64,000 nt of DNA from Elusimicrobiota bacterium. GTDB lineage: Bacteria > Elusimicrobiota > Elusimicrobia > FEN-1173. Below, piece by piece: positions 44,770 to 54,621 of this stretch. Each line of letters starts with the position of its first letter. The stretch's first letter is position 1. The stretch is taken from NCBI GenBank assembly GCA_016714745.1, contig JADKCG010000018.1:1-64000 (forward strand). The letters run 5' to 3'. The notes beneath the pieces are model-generated. The model was given only the letters and a program-made list of their open reading frames with translations. It was not told the origin of the DNA and did not search any database. The position numbers and the translations under genes were made by a program.

Positions 44770-44806
44770 AAAAAGCCCTCGCTGATAAGTTCAGCGAGGG
44801 CTTTTT
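44770..44806 (+). terminator. Rho-independent terminator of tRNA-Asp
   Basis: AAAAAGCCCTCGCTG pairs with CAGCGAGGGCTTTTT around ATAAGTT. The stem is perfect and bounded by A and T runs, so it can work in both directions. Confidence 0.92.
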
Positions 44807-44965
44807 GTTTTATGGGTCGAGCCGCGGGATTTGAAGCCGACCCGAAGCGCCGCCATGAATGGCGGAAAAGGCCCCGCAGGGGCCGGCAGCGAGGGCGGCG
44901 GGCCTGCGGAGGAGCCGCGAAGCGGCGGGGGAGCAGGAAATCCCGTCGACCCCGCCATTTAAAAT

Positions 44966-45002
44966 AAAAAGCCCTCGCTGATAAGTTCAGCGAGGGCTTT
45001 TT
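44966..45002 (+). terminator. Second copy of the tRNA-Asp terminator
   Basis: Identical 37-nt hairpin inside the second unit of the tail array, 196 bp after the first. Confidence 0.9.
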
Positions 45003-45131
45003 GTTTTATGGGTCGAGCCGCGGGATTTGAAGCCAACTCGCCCGCCGCCTTGAATGGCGGAAGAAGGGCGAGTGGCCGGTTCCGGAGGAGGAGCGAGCGA
45101 CGGGGAGGAAAAATCCCGTCGACCCCGCCAT

Positions 45132-45541
45132 GTAAGATGATCGTCGGCATGATCGAGAATTGTGACAGCGGATGGTTGGAAGAATTACCCAAAACTCTCA
45201 TGGGAATAGGATCCCAAGAAATGTCAAAATGGACACGAACGTTCACAGGGACTTCACAGGGACGTCTTTAACTAAGTAACTTATGATGGACATGTTAGAG
45301 CGAACATTGAGTTAAGAGGGGGAAATGGCGAGAATGACCCGCATGCCGGGCCCTTGGGCGCGCAAAGCGAAGCCCGGCGGGCGGGGTTTTGGCATAGAAG
45401 GAGCAGGACGAGAGATTTAAGTTAATTGGTTAAAGACGTGCCTTGGCTCCGTGATCCTCGTTTATAGTGAACAGGGGAGTGGGAATTCTGTTCAACACGA
45501 AGGCAAGTTTTTTGTCGACAACAAAAAATAGGAGAAATAAT
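45132..45541. other. Intergenic region after the tail array
   Basis: About 410 nt with no recognised gene. A GC-rich inverted segment GCCGGGC...GCCCGGC lies near 45344-45378. Just before the M48 gene are an A-rich stretch and an AGGAG site. Confidence 0.5.
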
Positions 45542-47026
45542 TTGAAAGTCATTTTAACGCGCTTTAAAAACATGGTTATTCTGTCGTTTTATCTAACCGC
45601 CATCCCGACTGTTTCCTATTATATTTCACTCAATATTCAGGATACGATTTCAGAGAAGGCTCGGTCGGCTGTCATGTCGTATGCCCAGCCCGGGCGAGCG
45701 AGCTTTTTACCGAACGATATTCACCAGGACATTAGCCGGTTGACTGTGCGGAGAATCCTTTCTGATCCTGCGCTTGGGGCCCATTTCACCGACCAATTTC
45801 GTGCAGATGCCTACCCTGTTCTCTTGATGGAGTTTGGGGCAAAATTTATTTTATTTTTGGGGCTCGGGCTTCTAATATTGGTTGGCCTGTCCGGCATTGT
45901 TGCCAAACGACACCGAACCTTACTCCTCTACATCTTTAAGCCGTTATTGTATTTTTCGATCATTTCCGTGAGTTTGATCGCATTTGGGCACGGGGCGCTT
46001 GCTGTGAGCACGATCTATTACGCCGAAACCTGGTATTCCTCTGGGGTCCACGTTATTTTGATCCTCATGATTGCAGGGGCGGGATTGCTGGGGACCTGGG
46101 CGGTGATGCGAGGGGCTTTTTCGGCCATTAAACCTCCCATCACAAAGATCGTCGGAACGGGTGTCGATCGGATGTCTCATCCGAAAATATGGACGTATGT
46201 CGAAGATATTGCAAATCGGATCCAGGCACTTCCTCCGGAAAACATTATTGTTGGATTTGAGACAAACTTTTTTGTCTCCGAAGCTTCCCAACAATGCCTG
46301 GAGGGCCGATTAAAAGGCCGAACGATGTTTCTGTCCCTACCTCTTTGCGCCATTCTCACTCCCAATGAGTTGACCGCTGTCATTGCCCACGAACTTGGCC
46401 ATTTCAGGGGGAGCGATACAAAATTCAGCGCAAAATTCTATCCCATCTATCGGGGTCTTGAAGTGTCTCTTGTGAATTTGGCCTATGTCGTGATTCGCAG
46501 GGGGAAATACGGATTCGTCCTGAAACCAGCCCAATTGTTACTCGAATATTTTTTCCAGGTTTTTGCCTATGCAGAGCGAGGGCTAGGCCGAGAGAGGGAG
46601 TTGCTGGCGGATCGCTGTGCCGCTGAATTAATGGGGGCAGAAACGTTGGGAGTTGTGCTTGTTAAAATTCAAGCTTTTTCTGGCCTGTGGGGGGAAATCG
46701 AAAAATTCATTGAGAAAGCCGTGAGCGACGATCGGGATCCCCAAAACCTCTGTGTCTCATATTCTGATGTTGTGATAGAGCGAAAATCAATCTCTCTCAT
46801 AGACAAGATGCCCGTCGTCCCGTTCGCTCACCCGACAGACACTCACCCCCCCTTGGCCGACAGGCTAAAGGCCCAAGGATTGGATTTAGACCAACTGAAA
46901 ACAAAAGTTCTTGAAGTTCCACACATGGAAGACAGCGCCATGAATTTGTTTGGAGATTACAAATCTTTGGAGAAAACGCTGGGGCAAGCTTCTGTTGCAA
47001 TATTACACGGGAAAATAATTTTTTGA
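45542..47026 (+). CDS. M48-family membrane zinc metalloprotease
   Basis: Membrane peptidase with the zinc motif HELGH (AVIAHELGHFRGSD) and the third ligand Glu in RERELLADRCAAEL, as in HtpX/Oma1-type M48 enzymes. Three or four helices precede the catalytic domain, including a helix near the N-terminus and a pair around LFLGLGLLILVGLSG and YFSIISVSLIAFGHG. I start at TTG 45542 because AGGAG sits 7 nt upstream; the open frame extends to GTG 45467 without a ribosome site. 494 aa. A quality-control role is typical for the family. It stands alone between the tRNA array and the toxin locus. Confidence 0.87.
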   Translation: MKVILTRFKNMVILSFYLTAIPTVSYYISLNIQDTISEKARSAVMSYAQPGRASFLPNDIHQDISRLTVRRILSDPALGAHFTDQFRADAYPVLLMEFGAKFILFLGLGLLILVGLSGIVAKRHRTLLLYIFKPLLYFSIISVSLIAFGHGALAVSTIYYAETWYSSGVHVILILMIAGAGLLGTWAVMRGAFSAIKPPITKIVGTGVDRMSHPKIWTYVEDIANRIQALPPENIIVGFETNFFVSEASQQCLEGRLKGRTMFLSLPLCAILTPNELTAVIAHELGHFRGSDTKFSAKFYPIYRGLEVSLVNLAYVVIRRGKYGFVLKPAQLLLEYFFQVFAYAERGLGRERELLADRCAAELMGAETLGVVLVKIQAFSGLWGEIEKFIEKAVSDDRDPQNLCVSYSDVVIERKSISLIDKMPVVPFAHPTDTHPPLADRLKAQGLDLDQLKTKVLEVPHMEDSAMNLFGDYKSLEKTLGQASVAILHGKIIF

Positions 47027-47123
47027 TTCGGAACGGATAAGAGAATACCCTTCCGTCACCCTTGAAAATTCCCCGGGAACATCTTTTTGGCGCGTGCTGT
47101 CCCCATAGCTTGAAGTCTGGCCT

Positions 47124-47444
47124 TCATTTGAGATGAGTTGGCCCCGAAGAAAATTTCGCGTATCTTTGTGAAATTTTTTTCCAGAAAAGAAACGCCATCT
47201 TCAAATGGATTTGAGCTAGGTCATCCTTCTCTTGGCCAAGGGAAAAACGCACGAGACACAAATCAAACCATTCTCGAGGTTGGTCATTGAAAGCCAAATC
47301 AATTCGCTTCTGACCTCGGTCGCCAACAATGCGAAGACGGAAATAGGGAGAGTTGTAAACGGAAACGGAATCTCCAAATGACTCGGACTCATTTTTGGTT
47401 TCCAATGAAAAACCCAGTAGCTTAATTAATTCTTTTATGTCCAT
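47124..47444 (-). CDS. Probable immunity protein of the adjacent toxin
   Basis: 106 aa from ATG 47444 (MDIKELIKLLGFSLETKNES); the same frame is open to an ATG at 47480 inside the toxin gene. It is small, acidic-to-neutral, soluble and without a signal peptide. It begins 11 nt after the toxin stop on the same strand. I recognise no family. The assignment rests on position directly downstream of a toxin-like C-terminal domain, the standard layout of polymorphic toxin-immunity pairs. Confidence 0.55.
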   Translation of the reverse strand: MDIKELIKLLGFSLETKNESESFGDSVSVYNSPYFRLRIVGDRGQKRIDLAFNDQPREWFDLCLVRFSLGQEKDDLAQIHLKMAFLFWKKISQRYAKFSSGPTHLK

Positions 47445-47454
47445 GATGTGTTTT

Positions 47455-50384
47455 TCATTTGGGCAATAAAAACCGTGCATCGTCTGAGAGACGGTATCCT
47501 TTTTGGAAAAGATAATTTAGCTCTTTTTGATAAAAAGATCCTGGGACAACGTTTTTAATTGGTGTAGCAAGGATAAAGGTGTCTCCTCGAGCAATACAGC
47601 GATCCAGAAATTTCGCATTTGCTGTCCATCTTTCAGCGGCACTCATTTTTTCCCAAACTGCTGTTGGTATATTAAAACGTTTTCCACCAATTTTATCCGC
47701 GACTTGGATATATTCAGGGTAGTGGCCAAGGACCGCCTCACCCGTTAGGGATGGGATTTCTTTCAGGCTAGAATGAGCGATCTTCGAGGGTATAGCCACA
47801 TGCCCACTTTCTCCCAAAGCTTGAAAATTTAGGGTGACTTTCGCTTCTCGTAAAGTTTTCGCCAACTCTTGAGCAAGATAAAGCCCCTCCTTCACCGCAA
47901 GGCGAGATGTCTGGACCCCTAACGTTGCGCCGGGTTCGGCACGTATATAAAATTCCGCGCCCGACTCAACCGCTTTTAAGGATTCCAGCAATTTATCCCC
48001 TGGGTGGGGCTCATGAATAGCAAGGAAAGCATGGTGGGAAAATTCTTTTGCGTTGTGGATGGAATCAACGGTAAACGTGACTGCGTCCTCTACTACTTTG
48101 GTTGGGAGTATGGCCGTGGCCAACAACAGGCCGCCCGTTCGTTGGACCATGGTGTTGTCGGGGTTGATGAACGCATCCATCGCCGTGGCGTAGCGATCAT
48201 TCATTGTTGTGGTCCAGATCGGTTTACGCTCTTCTAAATTCTTGTAATCGTCGAGATTTACGAGGCGGTCGGTATTAAGTGAAATGGTGTTGTCTTTTAC
48301 CAAGACGTATCCGTTGCCTGTTAACTCGGGGCCCGTTTCGAGCATGCCTGGGGTTTCGCGGGGTTTGAGGAGGGGGGCCTTAACAGCCGTGTTGTTGAGC
48401 GTCGCTTGGGCGTTTTTAAAGTCAATGGTGCCCGCCACTTCGCGGGTCCCGGATTTGACGAATTCACCATCTTTAAGCGGCATGTCTGGAAGTTCCGCCA
48501 CAAAGGTTCCGGCGGCGAGATCCACACTTTTAACTTTGATTTCGACAATTCTGTCGTTCATTTTGACGGTGAGGCCGAAATCTTGACCGTCCCGTTTGTA
48601 GAGGGTCTTGTTTTCCGGAATGAGGGCGCTGTTCCCAACGACGGAGACGTTTCCGGCAACCACGGAGATGTTGTAGTTCGGGAAATCCGTTGGGCCATCA
48701 ATTTTTAATCGAGAGTTTTCGCTTAGGACGGCTTCGTTGTATAGGGTTTGCTGGCCTTTATTGCCTTCCGCCGGGCCTGTGACAGCCGCAAAGGTGACGT
48801 GGCCTTGGGTGAAAACGTATTTGTCTCCTTCCTGGTGAAGCGTGGCTTCTGTTGTTGGGCGTCCCTCAAACCCGGATTGTTTGATCAACACAGAGGTCTC
48901 TTGTCGCCAGTCGTTCATTTGCCCCGTTGTGTATTGGCTGGGCCGAATGCCGGGGACGCCGAGCTGAACCTTCTCGTCCGGTCCGATTTGGGCGGAGCCC
49001 GTGATTTGAAACCCGCCGGTTTCCGGGTTGGGGAGGATCCCCGCAATGGATTGGGAAACCTTTGACCCGAGAACGTCCGATTTAATCGGTTTTTCAAGGC
49101 GGCCTGTGTCACTAATGGTGATGGGGATCTTCGTCCCATTCAAGTTCAAGGTGCCAGACTGGTTTGCGTCCATGCCCCACATGCCGCCCATATTTCTAAA
49201 ATTAAGGCCGCTGGTCGTTTCCTTGAACCGGGATTCGTTAGATACCGACCCTAATCCCAAAATTGTTTCACCGCCCTTCCCATCGCCGTTCACGAAAACT
49301 TTAAAGGGTTCGCTGGACTCTATGTTTGGCCGCGCTTCCTTTGATAACCGAATGCCGGGGCCATCAAGATTGTAATTCGTTCCGTTAGAGACGAATTTGC
49401 CTTGAGTATAATCCTGGTCATTAATCTTTACCGGGGTTTTTGCCGGGGCAAAGGCCGGGCCTGTTTTGGTGTTTTCAATTTGGCCCACTGTTCGAATGGT
49501 CCCCGGGGCAACGAAACAAGAGCATCTTTTCGATTGATGGTGATTTTTCCATCCAAGGCACTGCCATCAGGGAGCTTAAATGATTGAACCGTTCGATGGC
49601 CCAAAACAACGCGATTCCAAACCGCTTTACCAATCTCACTGATTTTCTGGCCGACGCTTTGGATAAAAGCGGGAACTGTTTTAATCGCGCTGGCAACGGC
49701 ATCGAAGATCCGGGCGGGCGCTGATGTTCTGAGAGATGTGGTGGCATCAGTGCGTTGTGGGGCGACGGGTGTTTGGCGATCGGTAATCCCATAGAATCGG
49801 CCAAGCGCCGGGGGAACTAGATCCAGCACACGCCCTTTTATTGGTTGTGTTGGAATGGAAGCCTGCTGGGGGGGAGTGATTGACTTTGTTTTCAGGTCGA
49901 AGCCAACGTCCACTTTGTTATTAAGTGAAAGAACGGAATCCGACACTTTAACAGTGTCGTTTCTTAATGCGGTAACATTTGTTTGCTGTGTGACCTGGGG
50001 GGATTCCGCTGTTTTGAAATTGTTGGAAATAAGAAAGTTACGATCAACGCTGACCACGGGACGGGCGTCGAAGCGCGGCTGGGAAAATGAACCGCGCCCC
50101 AAATCCAGCTTGGGGCTAGAAAAGGTGGTGTGAAAGGTGAAGTCCAGGTTAAACCTCGGAAACTGGACGGGGGCACGCATGGGGATGGAATAAGACTGGT
50201 TGGCAAAAGAAGCCACACGATAAGCGGCCATTTGCTGATTGCGGTCGAAAGAGTTGTAGGAGTATGAGGGAGAATTATTTCTGTCGCTATTATAATCGTA
50301 ATTGTTGGCAGAAAAGGCAGGGGCACCAAGTAAAAAGGAAATGAAGATCGCAACGGCTCGGCGCACGGGGAGATCCCAATTCAA
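47455..50384 (-). CDS. Secreted polymorphic-type toxin, frameshifted
   Basis: About 976 aa when two frames are joined. ATG 50384 opens a signal peptide (RRAVAIFISFLLGAPAFSA) followed by an Asn/Ser/Tyr-rich low-complexity region and a long linker. After FEQWAK the frame breaks at an AAA run near 49490 and resumes IENTKTGPAFAPAKTPVKIND. A beta-rich middle follows (repeated short strands, residues about 310-740). The last 100 residues (GGKRFNIPTAVWEKMSAAERWTANAKFLDRCI, ATPIKNVVPGSFYQKELNYLFQKGYRL) resemble C-terminal toxin domains of CDI and other polymorphic toxins. A small gene follows at once, as expected for immunity. Confidence 0.7.
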
Positions 50385-50466
50385 AAGTATTTAACGACTT
50401 AGCCGAAATTAGTATTTTCGTCGATAAATGTCAATAATTCGCTCGGAAACCTAGACGAGCCTATTT

Positions 50467-50637
50467 TTAACGGGAAGACGATTCAAGTTCCACGGATATT
50501 TCTTTGAGCTCGTCAGGCAGGGGTTTGGGATTATCGAAATTTGTGGTGTAAGTCCAGTCATCGTAACTGAACGCCACTTTGTAACATCGAACTTCCTTTT
50601 TGCCGTCGAATTTAATTAGAAAACCGCCGTCAGCCAT
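50467..50637 (-). CDS. Small hypothetical protein
   Basis: 56 aa from ATG 50637 (MADGGFLIKFDGKKEVRCYKV), with an AAGGAAA ribosome site. The longer frame to 50691 adds residues with no such site. It is soluble, with alternating hydrophobic residues suggesting a small beta protein. It lies 80 bp upstream of the toxin gene on the same strand. No family recognised. Confidence 0.6.
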   Translation of the reverse strand: MADGGFLIKFDGKKEVRCYKVAFSYDDWTYTTNFDNPKPLPDELKEISVELESSSR

Positions 50638-50691
50638 GGGTGTTTCCTTTTTGATTTTATTTAATGCGCATCTACCGGATTTTAGCCTCAC

Positions 50692-51058
50692 TTGAATGGT
50701 GTGTCAATTCCTGAAAGATTATTTCATAAGATAGGAGCCAAAGGATCCCGAAAAGTAAAATCGGTGACTGAAATTTGGATTGATTTATGAAAAAAACACG
50801 ATCCAACAACGTGTATAAATTTACAATAAATCCATAGGTGGGTGGTGGGAAGAGTCGCTATTCTACCTGTGCTCGTTCATCAACTTGAAGAATTACCTAA
50901 AATGCGACCACGCCGACTATTTTTTCGAGAGAGCGCCATGGTCTATTTTCCCGGGGGGAACCTTTGGTGGGATTGAACCCCCTTGACATGATAAAATCAT
51001 TTGAAGAATCTAAACTGCGGGTGAAAGACTCCGAACATATTTTTTGGGGGGCGCTTTG
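50692..51058. other. Intergenic region before rhuM-fic
   Basis: About 370 nt without a gene. A -35-like TTGACA stands near 50982, directly followed by ATGATAAAATCAT, an inverted repeat that could be an operator for the RhuM-Fic gene. No clear -10 at standard spacing. Confidence 0.45.
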
Positions 51059-52049
51059 ATGGACAACAGGCCGGTGGGGGAAGTTCTGGTTTATCGCGCC
51101 TCGAACGGTCAGGCGCAAGTGGAAGTTCGGGTAGACCGGGAAACTGTGTGGCTGACCCAGGACCAAATGGGCCGATTGTTTGGGCGGGAACGGTCGGTCA
51201 TCAGTAAACACGTCCAAAATGTGTTTTCGTCCGAAGAATTGGACGATAAAAGCAATGTGCAAAAATTGCACATTCCTGGGTCCGACAAACCTGTCATCTA
51301 TTACAATCTTGACGTCATCATTTCGGTCGGGTACCGGGTCAAATCGAAACAAGGTGTTCAGTTCCGCCAGTGGGCCACGGGTGTTTTGCGCGAATACCTA
51401 TTGAAGGGCTACGCCTTAAACCAATCCCGCATTACAAATCAAACCCTAGAAGAGGCCCAGAACGCCATTGACCTTCTATCGAATACTTTGACAGCCAACG
51501 CCCTCGTGACAGACAAGGGCCAGGCCATCTTGGACCTGGTGACCCGCTACGCCAAGACCTGGCGGCTCCTCCTGCAATTCGGATGAAGGGCGCCTTCCCA
51601 CTGCGCCTCGGCGCCCCACTAAACCCACATCCCGATTGACGGTTAAAGGGGCCCGTCAAAGCGTGGTCGAATTGCACGCTAAACTGGCATTGTCGGGCGA
51701 GGCCGGAGTTCTCTTTGGCCAAGAACGCGGTTCGGCGTTGGACCGTATCATCGCATCTCTGGAACAAACCTTCAGCGGCAAATCTTTGTATCCCAACGTC
51801 CAGACCCGCGCCGCCCATCTCTTGTATTTCGTCATCAAAGACCATCCCTTCAGCGACGGAAACAAACGAATTGGGTCCCTGCTCTTTTTGCAATTTCTCC
51901 AACGGAATGGCCTCCTCTTTGGGTCGGACGGCAAACCCCGCTTCCCCGGCAACGCCATGGTGGCCCTCGCCCTGTTGATCGCCGAGAGTGCCCCGAAACA
52001 AAAAGAGACCATGATCCATCTGGTTTTAAGCCTCTTGGACGACGAATAA
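51059..52049 (+). CDS. RhuM-Fic/Doc family protein, frameshifted
   Basis: The N-terminal part is a RhuM-type domain: VWLTQDQMGRLFGRERSVISKHVQNVF, then a KPVIYYNLDVIISVGYRVKSKQGVQFRQWAT core. After RYAKTWRLLLQF the frame shifts near 51585-51635. The second frame holds a Fic/Doc domain with HPFSDGNKRIGSLLFLQFL, the catalytic His and phosphate-binding loop of AMPylating or phosphorylating Fic proteins. About 330 aa joined. Fused RhuM-Fic proteins are often annotated as virulence or toxin proteins. Its company here (toxin, PLD, transposase) suits an accessory island. Confidence 0.85.
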
Positions 52050-52055
52050 CGAGTC

Positions 52056-53509
52056 ATGGGCACCCCCACCATAAAGTTTGGCCATGGCCTCATTCTTTTT
52101 CTTGCGGCCTTTTTTGTTGCACGAATAGTTTCGCCCACACAGCCCAAACGGAAAACATCCCGCCTCGCGACTATTTCGCCACAACCCAGCGGGAACTGGC
52201 GAAAGCCAAGAAATCCATCACGGTGTGCATGTATCTTTTTACCTTGCGGCCTAACCAATCCACGTCCCCCGTCTTCCAGTTGGCCGAATCTCTTAAAAAG
52301 GCCCACGACGCCGGTGTCCGGGTCGAAGTGATCCTCGACCAAAACATCAACTTTACAGAGGGGGAAGACCGAGCCTCCGACCTTTCGGAAGGGAAAAACG
52401 CTCCCGCCTACACGTTTCTAAAAGCCCAAGGCATCCCCGTGTATTATGACGATGCCGCCACCTATACACACTCCAAGGTCGTGGTGATCGACGAAGAAAC
52501 GGTCATCGCCGGGTCCACGAATTGGAGCGATTCCGCCCTTACCCGCAATCAAGAAATTAATTTCATCATTCGTTCTAAAGAAGTGGCCCGGGACGTGCTG
52601 GCCACTCTCCGGGCCATCCACCGCCGAGACCCCCTGCCCAATTCCGCGATCTCCGCTGTCGAGATCCCCGGCGACTTTCTTGAAGACGAGGGCTTGCTGG
52701 CCCGCATGACCGCGCAAAATGACGAACGGGCTTTTGACACTTACCTCTACATCGTCAAACAATCGAGCCAATCATATTCGATCAACTACGAAGATCTTGC
52801 CCAATCACTCAACCTTCCCCTGGGCAATCGCAACGCCTACCGAAAACAAATCAACAAAGTGTTGGACAAATTGCAACATCGCTATGGATTGATTGACGTT
52901 CAAACCGCTTTCAATCAAGAAGCCAAGATGATGAGAACAGTTTTGCCGAGCGAACGCTCAGCTAAAATCCCGTTGGGTTATTGGAGTCTGGGTTGGAACC
53001 GGCGGCTCAGTTTCGCCGGGAAAACTGTTTTCTTGATCAGCCAGTATGAATCCGAGGTCTCCACCCGCCGCCCCCGTTGGTCCGCCGCCCAAAAAACCCT
53101 GTCTCGCCGATACGGCGTCTCCGAAGGATTTATCCGCCAAGGGATCGCTGACCTTCGTCGGAAGAACCTCTTGGAGGTGGATTATTCCCCGTTCAACTCC
53201 CATGCCGCCCTCCCTCGGCGCCCCAACATCTACACACCCAACCCCCTTTACGATCCCGCGGAACTGGATCGGAAAATGGAAGAACTCAAAATAAAATATG
53301 GCCGAGAAAAATTTGCCCGGGCCCAATCCGCCGCGGCGGTTGTTTATGAGGACAGCGATTTGAACGGCATTAAAGAACTGATCGAGATGGAAACCCAATT
53401 CGGCCCCCAGAAGGTGAATGCCGCCGTTAAAGTGTTAGGCCAAAAGAACCCCGACAATCCCGCCCGCACGTTGGGATACCTCATAGGAACCATCCGAAAT
53501 TTGAAATAA
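52056..53509 (+). CDS. Secreted PLD-like nuclease/phospholipase, frameshifted in the signal region
   Basis: ATG 52056 starts a signal peptide (FGHGLILFLAAFFVA). The frame shifts near 52122 into AQTENIPPRDYFATTQRELAKAKKSITVCMYLFTL, giving about 484 aa. One phospholipase D HKD motif is present, THSKVVVIDEETVIAGSTNWSD, as in single-motif nucleases that work as dimers (Nuc, BfiI). The C-terminal half has two winged-helix-like stretches (YEDLAQSLNLPLGNRNAYRKQINKVLDKL; SRRYGVSEGFIRQGIADLRRKNLLEVDY), an odd combination with export. It starts 6 bp after the RhuM-Fic gene. Confidence 0.8.
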
Positions 53510-53518
53510 CAAAACATG

Positions 53519-53543
53519 GGGGACGGAGGCAACTAAACAACTT
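53519..53543 (+). repeat. Left terminal inverted repeat of the RAYT unit
   Basis: GGGGACGGAGGCAACTAAAC, continuing AACTT. It is matched in inverted form by 54571-54594 after the transposase gene with few mismatches. Confidence 0.8.
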
Positions 53544-53574
53544 GGTTGATAAGGCGCTGGTCTTTTGATACCGT

Positions 53575-54576
53575 ATGACCATGCCCCGACAAGCCCGGCT
53601 TGACGCTCCTGGGTTGTTTCACCATGTGATCGCCCGTGGATTGGAACGACGCGTGATTTTCACCGGGAAGGTGGATTACGACGATTTCCTCTCCCGCGTC
53701 GAAACGTCGTTGGAGAAGAGTCCGAATCAACTCTTGGCCTGGGCGCTCATGCCCAACCATTTCCATTTCCTGATTCGGACGGGTTCCGGAGGTCTCTCCC
53801 GGTTTATGCGGCGCCTGATGTCGGGGTATGCGGTGGCGTTTAACGCGCGGCACAGACGCTCCGGATATCTCTTTCAAAACCGCTTTAAGTCGATCGTCTG
53901 CCAGCAAGATCCCTATTTCACAGAACTGGTTCGATACATTCATTTAAACCCACTGCGCGCGGGGGTAGTGAAAACCCTTTCGGAGTTGGATCAATATCTT
54001 TACTGTGGACACAGCGCCCTTATGGGAAGGATTTTACGGCCCTGGCAGGCCACCGAACCGGTTTTGGATCGTTTTGGTTCGCGAGGGCGGTATCGGAGGT
54101 TCATGGAGAAGGGGAAGGACCAGGGACGTCGACCGGAATTGGTAGGAGGAGGCCTTTTGCGGAGCCTGGGAGGCGTGCAGGCGGTCATGCAAGCGCGGAG
54201 GGAAGGGGACCGGCAACAGGGCGATTCTCGGGTATTAGGGGAAGGGGGTTTCGTCACGCAGGTTTTGAAGGACACGGAAGCCAAGTTGAAGGCGCAAAAC
54301 ACACTGCGGCGGGAAGGGAAGGACCTTCGAACGATGGCGTTGGCGGTGGCAAAAAAGGCCGGGATTCCCGAACGAGCGCTTTTTTCGCGTGGTCGTACCG
54401 CGGAGGTCTCCCGGGCCAAGTCGGCATTGATATACGTGGGTGTGGAATACTTTGGTCGGACCGTGAAGGGCATGAGCGAGGCCACCCGCATGTCCCCGGC
54501 GGCCGCCAGCAAGGCGAGGGAGCGGGGCGAAAAATTGCTGAATGACCATCCGGAGTGGCGGGAGCTACTTAATTGA
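53575..54576 (+). CDS. REP-associated tyrosine transposase (RAYT, Y1 HUH)
   Basis: 333 aa. The N-terminal Y1 transposase domain (MPRQARLDAPGLFHHVIARGLERR) has the HUH pair in MPNHFHFLI and a conserved NRFKSIVCQQDPYFTELVRYIHLNP. The catalytic Tyr is probably in this last stretch (ELVRYIHLNP) by family pattern. The C-terminal extension (GVEYFGRTVKGMSEATRMSPAAASKARERG) resembles the DnaA-like helix-turn-helix found in many long RAYTs. It lies between inverted repeats containing GGGGACGGAG. Such enzymes mobilise or maintain REP palindromes, which are abundant in this window. Confidence 0.92.
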   Translation: MTMPRQARLDAPGLFHHVIARGLERRVIFTGKVDYDDFLSRVETSLEKSPNQLLAWALMPNHFHFLIRTGSGGLSRFMRRLMSGYAVAFNARHRRSGYLFQNRFKSIVCQQDPYFTELVRYIHLNPLRAGVVKTLSELDQYLYCGHSALMGRILRPWQATEPVLDRFGSRGRYRRFMEKGKDQGRRPELVGGGLLRSLGGVQAVMQARREGDRQQGDSRVLGEGGFVTQVLKDTEAKLKAQNTLRREGKDLRTMALAVAKKAGIPERALFSRGRTAEVSRAKSALIYVGVEYFGRTVKGMSEATRMSPAAASKARERGEKLLNDHPEWRELLN

Positions 54577-54594
54577 TTAGTTGGCTCCGTCCCC
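54571..54594 (-). repeat. Right terminal inverted repeat of the RAYT unit
   Basis: AATTGATTAGTTGGCTCCGT, continuing CCCC, the inverted counterpart of 53519-53543. It overlaps the last codons of the transposase gene. Confidence 0.8.
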
Positions 54595-54621
54595 TATTTC
54601 TGTAAACACTCGGAGGACTTC

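Larger units (their letters stand above)
44742..45131 (+). repeat. Tandem array of tRNA-Asp tail, terminator and inverted tail
   Basis: A 97-nt block (44742-44838) recurs identically at 44938-45034. It contains the tRNA 3' tail, a terminator hairpin and GGGTCGAGCCGCGGGATTT, an approximate inverted copy of the tail. A third tail (ATCCCGTCGACCCCGCC) is at 45113-45129. Periods are 196 and 173 bp. Linkers differ but are GC-rich and palindromic (GCCGCC.TGAATGGCGG in both). Confidence 0.9.

Noticed and set aside
44742..45034. Integron attC sites
   Set aside because: No RYYYAAC/GTTRRRY pair at the unit boundaries and no integrase in the window.
44742..45131. CRISPR array
   Set aside because: Only two full units with periods of 196 and 173 bp, repeats derived from tRNA and terminator, and no cas genes nearby.
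44959..45246. Minus-strand frame crossing the tRNA-Asp tail array
   Set aside because: Most of it reads through terminator and tRNA-tail repeats; no protein-like features.
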